Below, piece by piece: positions 1 to 7,318 of a stretch of DNA of 64,000 nucleotides. Within the stretch, counting starts at the first letter, position 1, and every line of letters begins with the position of its first letter. The stretch is from Muricoccus pecuniae (GTDB lineage Bacteria; Pseudomonadota; Alphaproteobacteria; Acetobacterales; Acetobacteraceae): assembly GCF_014199205.1 (NCBI RefSeq), contig NZ_JACIJD010000002.1, positions 62,001 to 126,000 of the forward strand, given 5' to 3'. Under the pieces are notes generated by a model. It was not told the origin of the DNA, did no database searches, and worked only from the letters and a program-made list of their open reading frames with translations. The position numbers and the translations under genes are program-made.

Positions 1-1
1 C

Positions 2-1531
2 GGCCATCAGGTCACGCTCTTCGACAAGAACGAGTGGCTCGGCGGCAAGGCGGCGGTGCTGCATCTCGACGCGCCGCACGAGCCGGGCGGGCGCAACGGC
101 GGCAGCTTCCGCTTCGACATGGGGCCGACGATCCTCACTGTCCCCCGCGTGCTGCGCCGCATCTTCGCCGAGGCCGGGCGCGAGCAGGCGCGCGACCTGC
201 CGCTGATCCGCCTCGACCCGCAGTGGCGCTGCTTCTTCGAGGACGGCACGCGCATCGACCTCCGCGAGAACGTGGAGGCGATGGCGCGCGACATGGATGA
301 GTTCGCGCCGGGCAACGGCGCCGGCTACCGCGAATTCCAGCGCATGTCGGAGAACCTGCACCGCATTTCCGAGGGCTTCTTCTTCTGGAAGTCCGTGGAG
401 GGAATCGGCGACACGATCGACTTCCGCGCCAACATGCGCGCCGACACGCTGAAGGACGTGATGGCGCTCGGCATGGGCAAGCGCGTGGCGAAGGTGATCC
501 GCGGCCATGTGCCGGATGCGCGCCTCGCCCAGATGCTGGACCATTACTGCCAGTATGTCGGCTCCTCCCCCTACCTCGCCCCCGCCGTGCTGTGTAGCAT
601 CGGCGACATGCAGGCGAGCGAGGGGATCTGGTACCCCGTCGGCGGCACGCGCGCGGTGGCGGAGGGGTTGGCCAAGCTGGCCGAATCCCTCGGCGCCGAG
701 CTGCGCCCGGGCACGGAGGTCACGGGCCTCGACCTCCGCGAGGGCGGCACGCGCGTGGCGGGCGTGGTGGCGAAGGGGCAGACGATCCCCTTCGACGCCG
801 TCATCTCCAACATGGACGCCATCCGCACCTACAAGGAGCTGGTGGGGGGCAAGACGGGCCGGAAGTACGAGAAGAAAGGCTTCGAGCCCGCCTGCTCCGG
901 CGTCGTGCTCTATCTCGGGCTGAACAAGCGCTACGACCACGTCGCGCATCACGACTTCGTCTTCTCCCGCGACGCGGAGGAGGAGTTCGACGCGATCTAC
1001 AAGAAGGGCATTCCCGCGCCCGATCCCACCGCCTATCTCGCCGCCCCCTCGGCCACCGATCCGACCGTGGCGCCGGATGGCGGGGAGGCGCTCTACGTCC
1101 TCGTCCACACGCCGCACCTGCGCCCCGGCCAGGACTGGTCGAAAATGTTCCCGGCCTATCGCCAGACGATCCTCGACAAGCTGAAGCGCACGGCAGGGAT
1201 GGAGGACATCGAGGAGCGCATCGTCGTCGAGCGCGCCCTCACGCCCCAGGATATCCACGACCGTTACAAGGTGCTGGACGGCGCCATCTACGGCCTGGCC
1301 TCCCACGGAGCCTGGACGGGCGCCTTCAAGCCGGGCAACCGTTCGAAGGCGGTGAAGGGGCTCTACCTCGCCGGCGGCGCCGCGCATCCCGGGCCGGGCA
1401 TGCCGATGGTGATGATGTCCGGCTGGATCGCGGCCGACGCGATGGACCAAGACATGGGCGGCCGGGGCATGAGCGAGGCCGCGCGCCTCGCCGGCACGCG
1501 GGACGCCCCCCTGCCCCAGGCGGCGGAGTAG
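2..1531 (+). CDS. carotenoid desaturase, CrtI/CrtN family (5' truncated by window edge)
   Basis: FAD-dependent polyene desaturase of the CrtI/CrtN/CrtP amine-oxidase-like family, expected to oxidise a squalene- or phytoene-type polyene at the membrane. The reading frame is open from base 2, so the N-terminal GxGxxG dinucleotide motif lies outside the window; the visible part begins just after it (FDKNEWLGGKA, the usual ExxxxxGGKA region). The C-terminus carries the family signature LYLAGGAAHPGPGMPMV, about 65 residues before the end. A GTG at 56 could be mistaken for a start but cuts into the conserved fold. It sits 5 bp before an acyltransferase in an operon with glycosyltransferase, HpnC-HpnD and HpnE genes, which favours a C30 (squalene-derived) substrate. 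Which desaturation or oxidation step it performs cannot be told from sequence alone. Confidence 0.88.
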   Translation, partial: GHQVTLFDKNEWLGGKAAVLHLDAPHEPGGRNGGSFRFDMGPTILTVPRVLRRIFAEAGREQARDLPLIRLDPQWRCFFEDGTRIDLRENVEAMARDMDEFAPGNGAGYREFQRMSENLHRISEGFFFWKSVEGIGDTIDFRANMRADTLKDVMALGMGKRVAKVIRGHVPDARLAQMLDHYCQYVGSSPYLAPAVLCSIGDMQASEGIWYPVGGTRAVAEGLAKLAESLGAELRPGTEVTGLDLREGGTRVAGVVAKGQTIPFDAVISNMDAIRTYKELVGGKTGRKYEKKGFEPACSGVVLYLGLNKRYDHVAHHDFVFSRDAEEEFDAIYKKGIPAPDPTAYLAAPSATDPTVAPDGGEALYVLVHTPHLRPGQDWSKMFPAYRQTILDKLKRTAGMEDIEERIVVERALTPQDIHDRYKVLDGAIYGLASHGAWTGAFKPGNRSKAVKGLYLAGGAAHPGPGMPMVMMSGWIAADAMDQDMGGRGMSEAARLAGTRDAPLPQAAE

Positions 1532-1536
1532 CCGCC

Positions 1537-2331
1537 ATGGCGGAGGCGTCCCCGCTCGCGCTCCGGGACGCGCGGCTCTTCGCCTTCTTCCACCTCGTCT
1601 TCACCCGCTTCTTCCGCCGCCACATGGGCGCGCTGCGCATCCCCCCCTGGGGCATGCCGCGGGAGGAGGCGGGAAGGCCGCTGATCGTGCTGGCCAACCA
1701 TCCCTCCTGGTGGGACGGGGTGGCCTTCATGCTCCTCGCCGCTCGCCTCTTCCCCGGGCGCCAGGTCTTCATCCCGATGGAGGCGGCGGCGCTGGCGAAG
1801 TACCGCTTCATGCGCCGCCTCGGCGTCTTCGGGATCGAGCCGGGGCCGCGCGGGGCCGTCGCCTTCCTCCGCACCGCGAAGGAGGTGCTGGGCGCGCGCC
1901 GGACGATGCTCTGGATGAACGCCCCCGGCCGCTTCCAGGACGTGCGGGAGCGCCCGGTGGCCATCGCCCCCGGCGTGACCCGGCTCGTGGAGATGGCGCC
2001 GGAGGCGGTGGTCCTTCCCCTCGCCCTCGACTACGTCTTCTGGACCGAGCGGCGCCCGGAGATGCTCGCCGCCTTCGGCGAGCCGATCCCGGCCGGCGAC
2101 CTCCTGGCGCTCGACCGCGAGGCGCGGGAGGCCCGGATCGGGGAGGCGCTGACCGCCACGATGGACCGGCTGGCGGAGGAGGCGGTTCTCCGCGACCCCT
2201 CCCGCTTCGCCATTATCGCCGAGGGCGCGCAGGGCATGGGCGGCATCTACGACCTCTGGCGCCGCGCCGCCGCCTGGGCCCGCGGCCGGCGCTTCGAGCC
2301 GCGCCACGCGCACGGCACCAAATCCGGCTAG
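1537..2331 (+). CDS. lysophospholipid acyltransferase-fold protein, probably carotenoid glycoside acyltransferase
   Basis: A 264-residue protein of the PlsC/LPLAT superfamily. The acyltransferase motif NHPSWWD (H-x4-D) lies near residue 53, followed by a hydrophobic core and a conserved VLPLALDY segment. It starts with ATG 5 bp after the desaturase stop and is followed 47 bp later by a glycosyltransferase. PlsC-fold enzymes beside a carotenoid glycosyltransferase are known from acyl-glycosyl carotenoid pathways (CruD with CruC in green sulfur bacteria; CrtO with CrtQ in staphyloxanthin synthesis). I therefore infer that it acylates the sugar of a glycosyl carotenoid rather than making phosphatidic acid. 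The family call is firm; the substrate is inference from context. Confidence 0.8.
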   Translation: MAEASPLALRDARLFAFFHLVFTRFFRRHMGALRIPPWGMPREEAGRPLIVLANHPSWWDGVAFMLLAARLFPGRQVFIPMEAAALAKYRFMRRLGVFGIEPGPRGAVAFLRTAKEVLGARRTMLWMNAPGRFQDVRERPVAIAPGVTRLVEMAPEAVVLPLALDYVFWTERRPEMLAAFGEPIPAGDLLALDREAREARIGEALTATMDRLAEEAVLRDPSRFAIIAEGAQGMGGIYDLWRRAAAWARGRRFEPRHAHGTKSG

Positions 2332-2378
2332 GACAAGGGCTTGAGAACGAGGAAACGCGAAGGGGCACGACGCCGGTG

Positions 2379-3470
2379 ATGGATGCCCTCTCCCTGGCGC
2401 TCGCCGCCTTTCCCGCCAGCATGGCGGCCGCGAACCTGATCCTGCTCGGCAGGGCAGGGGGGGAGCCCGCGCCGGATACCCTTGTCTCCATCCTCATCCC
2501 CGCGCGGGACGAGGCCGCCAACATTGCCGACTGCCTCGACGCTGCCCTGGCCAGCACGGGGGTGGAGGTGGAGGTGCTGGTGATGGACGACGCCTCCCGC
2601 GACGCCACGCCCGAGATCGTCTCCGCCCGCGCCGCCCTCGATCCTCGCCTGCGCCTGCTGCGCGCCCCGCCCCTGCCGCCGGGCTGGACCGGGAAGGTCC
2701 ATGCCTGCGCCCGCCTCGCCGAGGCCGCCCGCGGCACCCACCTTCTCTTCATCGACGCCGATGTCCGCCTCGCCCCCGATGCGGCCGCGCGGATGGCGGG
2801 CCATGCCCAGGCCGGCGGCATCGCCCTCGTCACCGGCGTGCCCCGCCAGCGGATCGGCACACTGGGGGAGGGGCTGACGGTTCCCGCCATCAACCTGCTG
2901 ATGATGGGCTACCTCCCCGGGGCCGGGCGGGCCTTCACCGGGCATCCCGCCATGGCGGCGGCCTGCGGCCAGCTCATCCTCGTCGAGCGCGGGGCCTATG
3001 AGGCCGTGGGCGGCCACGCCGCCTTCCGCCAGCGGCTGCATGACGGGCTCGCCCTCGCCCGCAACCTGCGCGCCGGCGGGCACCGGACGGAGGTGGTGAA
3101 CGGCGCGCCGCTCGCGGATTGCCGCATGTATTCGGGCTTCCGGGAGTCCTGGAACGGCTTCCTGAAGAACGCGCGGGAGGGGATGGCGACGCCGCTCGGC
3201 CTGCCGGTCTGGACAGTCCTGCTCGCGGGCGGCCATCTTCTGCCCTGGCTGCTGCTGCCGGCTCCGCTGGCCGCCGCCGCCCTCGTCCTCACCTACCTGA
3301 CCCGGGCCGCCATCACCTGGCGCGCGCGGGAGCCGAGCTGGACCATTCCCCTGCACCCCGCCACCGTCGCCGTCGCCCTCGCCATCCAGTGGACAGCCCT
3401 CGCCCGCTCGGCCCTCGGCCGCCCGGCCGGGTGGAAAGGCCGCGCCTACTCCGCGGCGGATGGGGCATAA
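2379..3470 (+). CDS. family 2 glycosyltransferase, carotenoid glycosyltransferase-like
   Basis: A 363-residue GT-A fold glycosyltransferase. An N-terminal membrane anchor (about residues 1-25) is followed by SILIPARDEAANI, the acidic VMDDASRDAT site and the FIDADVRL metal-binding DxD-type motif; hydrophobic segments close the protein, as in CrtQ/CruC-like enzymes. The reading frame is open far upstream inside the previous gene, but ATG at 2379 (GTG at 2376 is an alternative) gives the normal N-terminus. The gene lies between the acyltransferase and HpnC-HpnD in one apparent operon, which suggests it transfers a sugar to an oxidised C30 carotenoid. The family is clear; acceptor and sugar donor are inferred. 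Confidence 0.85.
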   Translation: MDALSLALAAFPASMAAANLILLGRAGGEPAPDTLVSILIPARDEAANIADCLDAALASTGVEVEVLVMDDASRDATPEIVSARAALDPRLRLLRAPPLPPGWTGKVHACARLAEAARGTHLLFIDADVRLAPDAAARMAGHAQAGGIALVTGVPRQRIGTLGEGLTVPAINLLMMGYLPGAGRAFTGHPAMAAACGQLILVERGAYEAVGGHAAFRQRLHDGLALARNLRAGGHRTEVVNGAPLADCRMYSGFRESWNGFLKNAREGMATPLGLPVWTVLLAGGHLLPWLLLPAPLAAAALVLTYLTRAAITWRAREPSWTIPLHPATVAVALAIQWTALARSALGRPAGWKGRAYSAADGA

Positions 3471-3480
3471 GCGGGGCGAG

Positions 3481-5097
3481 ATGAGCGCCAGCATTGCCGC
3501 CGGCCCCGCGACGCGCGGGCCGGATTCCGAGAATTTCCCCGTCGCCTCGCGCCTGCTAGCGCCCGCGATCCGCGGCCTGGTCCTCGCCTTCTACCGCGTG
3601 GTGCGGCTGGCGGACGACATCGCGGACGCGCCCGATCTCGACCCCGCCGAGAAGCTCCGCCGCCTGGACGTGATCGAGGCGGCGCTGGACGGGGCTCCCC
3701 CCGGTCCGGAAGGTGTGCCGGAGGCGGCGGCGCTGCGGGAGAGCGGGGCGGGGGTGGAGGAGGCGCGGAAGATGCTCATCGCCTTCCGCCGCGATTCCCG
3801 CAGCGAGGGCTGCGCCGACTGGGAGGCGCTGGCCGACTACTGCGCCCATTCCGCCGATCCCGTGGGGCGCTTCCTCCTCCGCATCCACGGGGACGACGAC
3901 CCCGCGGCGATCCGCGCCGCCGACGCGCTCTGCACCTCGCTCCAGATCCTGAACCACATCCAGGACATGGGCGTGGACCGCGAGACGATCGGCCGGGTCT
4001 ACATCCCGCGCTCCTGGATGGACGAGGCAGGGGGCGAGGAGGCGGTCTTCACCCGGCCCGGCCCCCGCCGCGCCGTGCTGGACGCCTTGCTGGATCGCAC
4101 GGACACGCTGCTGGACGTGGCGGCCGCCCTGCCGCGCCTGTTGCGGAGCCGCCGCCTCGCCTTCCAGTCCGCCACCACCATCGGCTGCGCCCGGCGCCTG
4201 CTGGCGCGGTTGCGCGCCGCCGATCCCATGGCGGGGCGGGTGGCGCTGACCAAGGCCGATTTCCTCGCCGCCCTCGCCGCCGCGCCGGGCAACGGCCCCT
4301 CGGACGCCGCTCTCGTCCGCGCCCGCGTGGTTCGCGCCGGCTCCTCCTTCTCCAAGGGGATGGCGAGCCTGCGCGGGGAGCGGCGCCGCGCCCTCTACGC
4401 CGTCTACGCTTTCTGCCGCGCCGTGGACGACATCGCCGACGGCGCCGCGCCGGAGGCGGAGAAGCGCGCCTTCCTCATGGAGTGGCGCGCGAAGCTGGAC
4501 GAGCCGGACTGCGCCGTCTCCCGCGAGCTGGCCCGCGCCCGCGCCGGTTTCGACCTGCCGAAGTCGGAGTGCGAGGCGATGATCGCGGGGATGGAGACGG
4601 ATTCCACCGCCCGCCTCCGCCTCCCCGACGAAGCGGCGCTGGACCTCTACTGCCGCCGCGTCGCCGGTAGCGTCGGCGCCCTCTCCGTGCGGATCTTCGG
4701 CGCGCCGGAGGCGGAGGATTTCGGCCTCGCCCTGGGACGCACGCTCCAACTCGTCAACATCCTGCGCGACATCGACGAGGATGCGGCGAGGGACCGCGTC
4801 TACATCCCCCTTTCCTGGCTCGGGCCAGATGCGGATGCCGCCACGCTCCTCTCCCGGCCCGATCTCTACGAGGCCTGCCACCGCCTCCTCGCCCGCGCCG
4901 AGGACGGCTTCGCCGCGGCCGAGGCGGCGCTGGCGGGGGCGGATGCGAGGCCGCTCCGCCCCGCGCGGGTGATGATGTGGGCCTATCGCCGCATCCTGGA
5001 GCGCCTCGCCGCCCGCGGCTTCCATCCCCCGCGCCTGCGGCCCCGGCTGGGCCCGGCGGAGAAGCTCCGCCTCGCCGCCATGGCGCTGGGTTGGTGA
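3481..5097 (+). CDS. hpnCD: HpnC-HpnD fusion: bifunctional squalene-pathway prenyl synthase
   Basis: One 538-residue ORF carries two complete trans-isoprenyl diphosphate (squalene/phytoene) synthase domains. Residues about 10-270 match HpnC (ENFPVASRL near the N-terminus) with aspartate motifs DDIAD at 45-49 and DMGVD at 162-166. Residues about 282-535 match HpnD (SSFSKGMASL) with DDIAD at 316-320 and DIDED at 430-434, followed by RDRVYIP. In the known three-enzyme route HpnD joins two farnesyl diphosphates into presqualene diphosphate, HpnC turns this into hydroxysqualene, and HpnE reduces it to squalene. These two are normally separate adjacent genes of about 280 codons. No stop, internal start region or frameshift separates the halves. 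ATG 3481 follows a GGGGCGAG ribosome site; ATG 3460 would overlap the previous gene. HpnE follows after 13 bp. Confidence 0.93.
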   Translation: MSASIAAGPATRGPDSENFPVASRLLAPAIRGLVLAFYRVVRLADDIADAPDLDPAEKLRRLDVIEAALDGAPPGPEGVPEAAALRESGAGVEEARKMLIAFRRDSRSEGCADWEALADYCAHSADPVGRFLLRIHGDDDPAAIRAADALCTSLQILNHIQDMGVDRETIGRVYIPRSWMDEAGGEEAVFTRPGPRRAVLDALLDRTDTLLDVAAALPRLLRSRRLAFQSATTIGCARRLLARLRAADPMAGRVALTKADFLAALAAAPGNGPSDAALVRARVVRAGSSFSKGMASLRGERRRALYAVYAFCRAVDDIADGAAPEAEKRAFLMEWRAKLDEPDCAVSRELARARAGFDLPKSECEAMIAGMETDSTARLRLPDEAALDLYCRRVAGSVGALSVRIFGAPEAEDFGLALGRTLQLVNILRDIDEDAARDRVYIPLSWLGPDADAATLLSRPDLYEACHRLLARAEDGFAAAEAALAGADARPLRPARVMMWAYRRILERLAARGFHPPRLRPRLGPAEKLRLAAMALGW

Positions 5098-5110
5098 CCG
5101 GCTCCAGGCC

Positions 5111-6313
5111 ATGACCACGCATGTGATCGGTGCCGGCCTGGCCGGCCTCGCCGCGGCGCTGGCGGTCCGCGGCCCCGTGGTGGTGCACGAGGCCGCCGCC
5201 TCGGCGGGCGGGCGGGCGCGGGCCCTGCCCGATGGCACGGACAACGGCACCCACGCGTTGCTCGGCGCCAACCGCGCCGCGCTGGACTTCCTGCGCGGCA
5301 TCGGCGCGCTGGAGCACTGGGTGGAGCCGGAGCCGGAGGGGCTGCCGGTGCTGGACCTCGCCGATGGCCGTGCCCGGCGAATCGCGCTCTCCCCCCTCGG
5401 CTGGGCGCGCGCCGCGAACCGGCCTGATGGGCTGACCCCGCGCGCCTTGCTGGCGCTCGCACGCCTCGCCGGGCCTGGGGACCGGGCGGTCGGCCCGGCC
5501 CTCTCCGCCCATCCCGCCTTCCTGCGCGGCTTCGTCGAGCCGCTGGTCATCGCCGCCCTGAACACCCCGGTGGGGGAGGCCTCCTCCCGCCGCCTCGCCG
5601 CCGTGCTGCGCCGGGTCGGGGCGCCCGGGGCCGCGCGGCTGCTGGTGGCGCGGCGCGGGCTCGGGCCGGATCTGGTGGAGCCCGCCCTCGCCGCCATCCG
5701 CGCGCGCGGCGGGGCGGTGCGCCACGGCGCACGGCTCCGGTCCCTCGGGATCGAGGGCGGGCGCCTCTCGGCCCTCGATTTCGGGGAGGAGGTGGTGGCG
5801 CTCGCGCCGCGGGACCGGGCGGTCCTCGCCCTGCCGCCCTGGGAGGCGGCGCGGCTGCTGCCGGACCTCCGCGCGCCGGCGGAGCACGCGCCGATCCTGA
5901 ACCTCCACTTCACCCACGCCACGCCCGGCCCCGTGCGCTTCCTCGGGCTGCTCGGCGGGTTGTGCCAGTGGGTGCTGGTGCGGCCCGGCACGGTCGCCGT
6001 TACGGTCAGCGCCGCCGATGCCGAAGCGCGGGAGGCCACGCCCGACCTCGCCCCTCGTGCCTGGGGCGAGATCCGCGCCCTCGCCGCCGCCTTCGGCCTC
6101 CCGGGCGAGTGGCCCGAGGAGCCGCCCCCCTGCCGCGCGGTGAAGGAGCGCCGCGCGACGCCGCGGCACCGCCCCGGCGATCCGCCGCCTCCGCCCGTGC
6201 TGGCCCTGCCGAACTTGGCCCTGGCCGGGGACTGGATGGAGCCCGTCCTGCCCGCGACACTGGACGCCGCCGTGCGCTCCGGCCGCCGCGCCGCGCGGGC
6301 GCTGGAGCGGTAG
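5111..6313 (+). CDS. hpnE: hydroxysqualene reductase/dehydroxylase HpnE
   Basis: A 400-residue FAD-dependent amine-oxidase-like protein. The N-terminus has the dinucleotide fold VIGAGLAGLAAAL (residues 5-17) and the AGGRAR motif near residue 32; the C-terminus has LALAGDWMEP and a closing LPATLDAAVRSG segment, as in squalene-associated desaturases named HpnE. In the HpnCDE route it converts hydroxysqualene to squalene. It starts 13 bp after the HpnC-HpnD fusion, so both steps are co-expressed. No squalene-hopene cyclase or other hpn gene follows. Length is normal for the family. Confidence 0.9.
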   Translation: MTTHVIGAGLAGLAAALAVRGPVVVHEAAASAGGRARALPDGTDNGTHALLGANRAALDFLRGIGALEHWVEPEPEGLPVLDLADGRARRIALSPLGWARAANRPDGLTPRALLALARLAGPGDRAVGPALSAHPAFLRGFVEPLVIAALNTPVGEASSRRLAAVLRRVGAPGAARLLVARRGLGPDLVEPALAAIRARGGAVRHGARLRSLGIEGGRLSALDFGEEVVALAPRDRAVLALPPWEAARLLPDLRAPAEHAPILNLHFTHATPGPVRFLGLLGGLCQWVLVRPGTVAVTVSAADAEAREATPDLAPRAWGEIRALAAAFGLPGEWPEEPPPCRAVKERRATPRHRPGDPPPPPVLALPNLALAGDWMEPVLPATLDAAVRSGRRAARALER

Positions 6314-6411
6314 CCGCCGGGGCGAGGGACGGTCTACGGGATCGTGAAGCGGAGGCTCCGGGCGGTCGCGCGTTTTAACCCCGAATATGAACTCCCGCTG
6401 GAAACACGATC

Positions 6412-7167
6412 ATGCGTAAGGGGCTTCTCCTCCTCGGGCTGCTGGCTCTCGGCGGCTGCTGGGAGGACACGCCGGCCAAGGGGCAGGCCGGTTCGGGCAA
6501 TGACGTGATGAGCAAGGCCCGCGCCGCGGCGGAGGAGCGGATCCGCGGCCTCGCGCGCGACCGCGAGAACCTTCGCTTCCGCGCCGTCGAGACCTATCGG
6601 CAGGCGGTGGCCGACACCTATGCCGTCTGCGGGCAGGCGACGCTGGCGGGCGACACGATCTTCATCCCCTTCGTCTCCGTCGTGACGGCGTCCGGCAATG
6701 ATCTGGCGGTCGAGCAGTATGTCGCGCGCAACAACGTCGAGGCGACGCGCGTCTATGTCGAGCTGGTCGGCCGCTGCTTCGAGGGCGGCGGGCCGCAGAT
6801 GCGCGCCAACGGCACCCCCGTCGCCGGCCTCACGCCGCCCCTGCCGAACGGGCTGCCCCTTCTCAACGAGGTGACGCCCGAGCCGCCGAAGGTGCTGGAC
6901 CCCACTTCCCCCTCGGCCGCCTCGGTACCGCCTGGATCGGGCAGCATGATGCCGGCCGGCACGCTGGCGATGCGCCAGAACGGCAATATCCGCTCATCGC
7001 CCACGGGCGGCGGCACGGTCCTGCGCGTGGCGCCGAACGGGGCCGTCCTGAAGGTTTTCGGCACGGCGCCGGGAGGCTGGTTCCAGGTGGGTGAGGCGGG
7101 GCCCGAGGGCTGGGTCCATCGCAGCATGACCACGCCGCCATCGGGAGCCATCGCCTCGGCCCAGTAG
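6412..7167 (+). CDS. SH3-domain lipoprotein
   Basis: A 251-residue predicted lipoprotein. Residues 1-16 form a lipoprotein signal with lipobox LGGC (Cys16). The central region has no family I recognise; it includes a short cysteine-containing stretch (YAVCGQATLAGDT, later GRCFEGG). The last 70 residues look like a bacterial SH3 domain (AMRQNGNIRSSPTGGGTVLR ... GWVHRSM), a module often used for peptidoglycan or protein binding. It is monocistronic, 98 bp after hpnE, in a gap containing an AT-rich CGCGTTTTAACC stretch that could be promoter. Function unknown. Confidence 0.8.
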   Translation: MRKGLLLLGLLALGGCWEDTPAKGQAGSGNDVMSKARAAAEERIRGLARDRENLRFRAVETYRQAVADTYAVCGQATLAGDTIFIPFVSVVTASGNDLAVEQYVARNNVEATRVYVELVGRCFEGGGPQMRANGTPVAGLTPPLPNGLPLLNEVTPEPPKVLDPTSPSAASVPPGSGSMMPAGTLAMRQNGNIRSSPTGGGTVLRVAPNGAVLKVFGTAPGGWFQVGEAGPEGWVHRSMTTPPSGAIASAQ

Positions 7168-7190
7168 CGGCCAAGTACCAGCAGCGGCCC

Positions 7191-7275
7191 TGGTCCCCCC
7201 TGCCGGATTCGAACCGGCACACCCCAGGGGTGAGCGATTTTAAGTCGCCTGCGTCTACCGTTCCGCCAAGGGGGG
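7191..7275 (-). tRNA. tRNA-Leu (anticodon UAA)
   Basis: On the minus strand a full cloverleaf can be drawn: acceptor CCCCCCT pairs with AGGGGGG, followed by discriminator A and an encoded CCA (bases 7193-7191). The T arm reads GCCGG-TTCGAAT-CCGGC. The anticodon loop CTTAAAA (7244-7238) gives anticodon TAA. A long variable arm with CACCCCTGGGGTG is present, as expected of a class II leucine tRNA. Length 85 nt. It lies in the convergent gap between the SH3 lipoprotein and the DsbD-like gene and decodes the UUA/UUG leucine codons, which are rare in this GC-rich DNA. Confidence 0.96.
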
Positions 7276-7318
7276 CCGCCCGTAGCATAGCGCGCCTGGA
7301 GGCGGCGTCACGCCACCT

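Noticed and set aside
3556-6039. Long antisense ORF (827 codons) opposite hpnCD/hpnE
   Set aside because: Arg/Pro/Ala-rich translation without any domain, fully opposite two genes with clear motifs; a by-product of high GC.
6314-6411. Possible riboswitch or attenuator before the SH3 lipoprotein
   Set aside because: Only a short AT-rich promoter-like patch; no conserved fold could be drawn.
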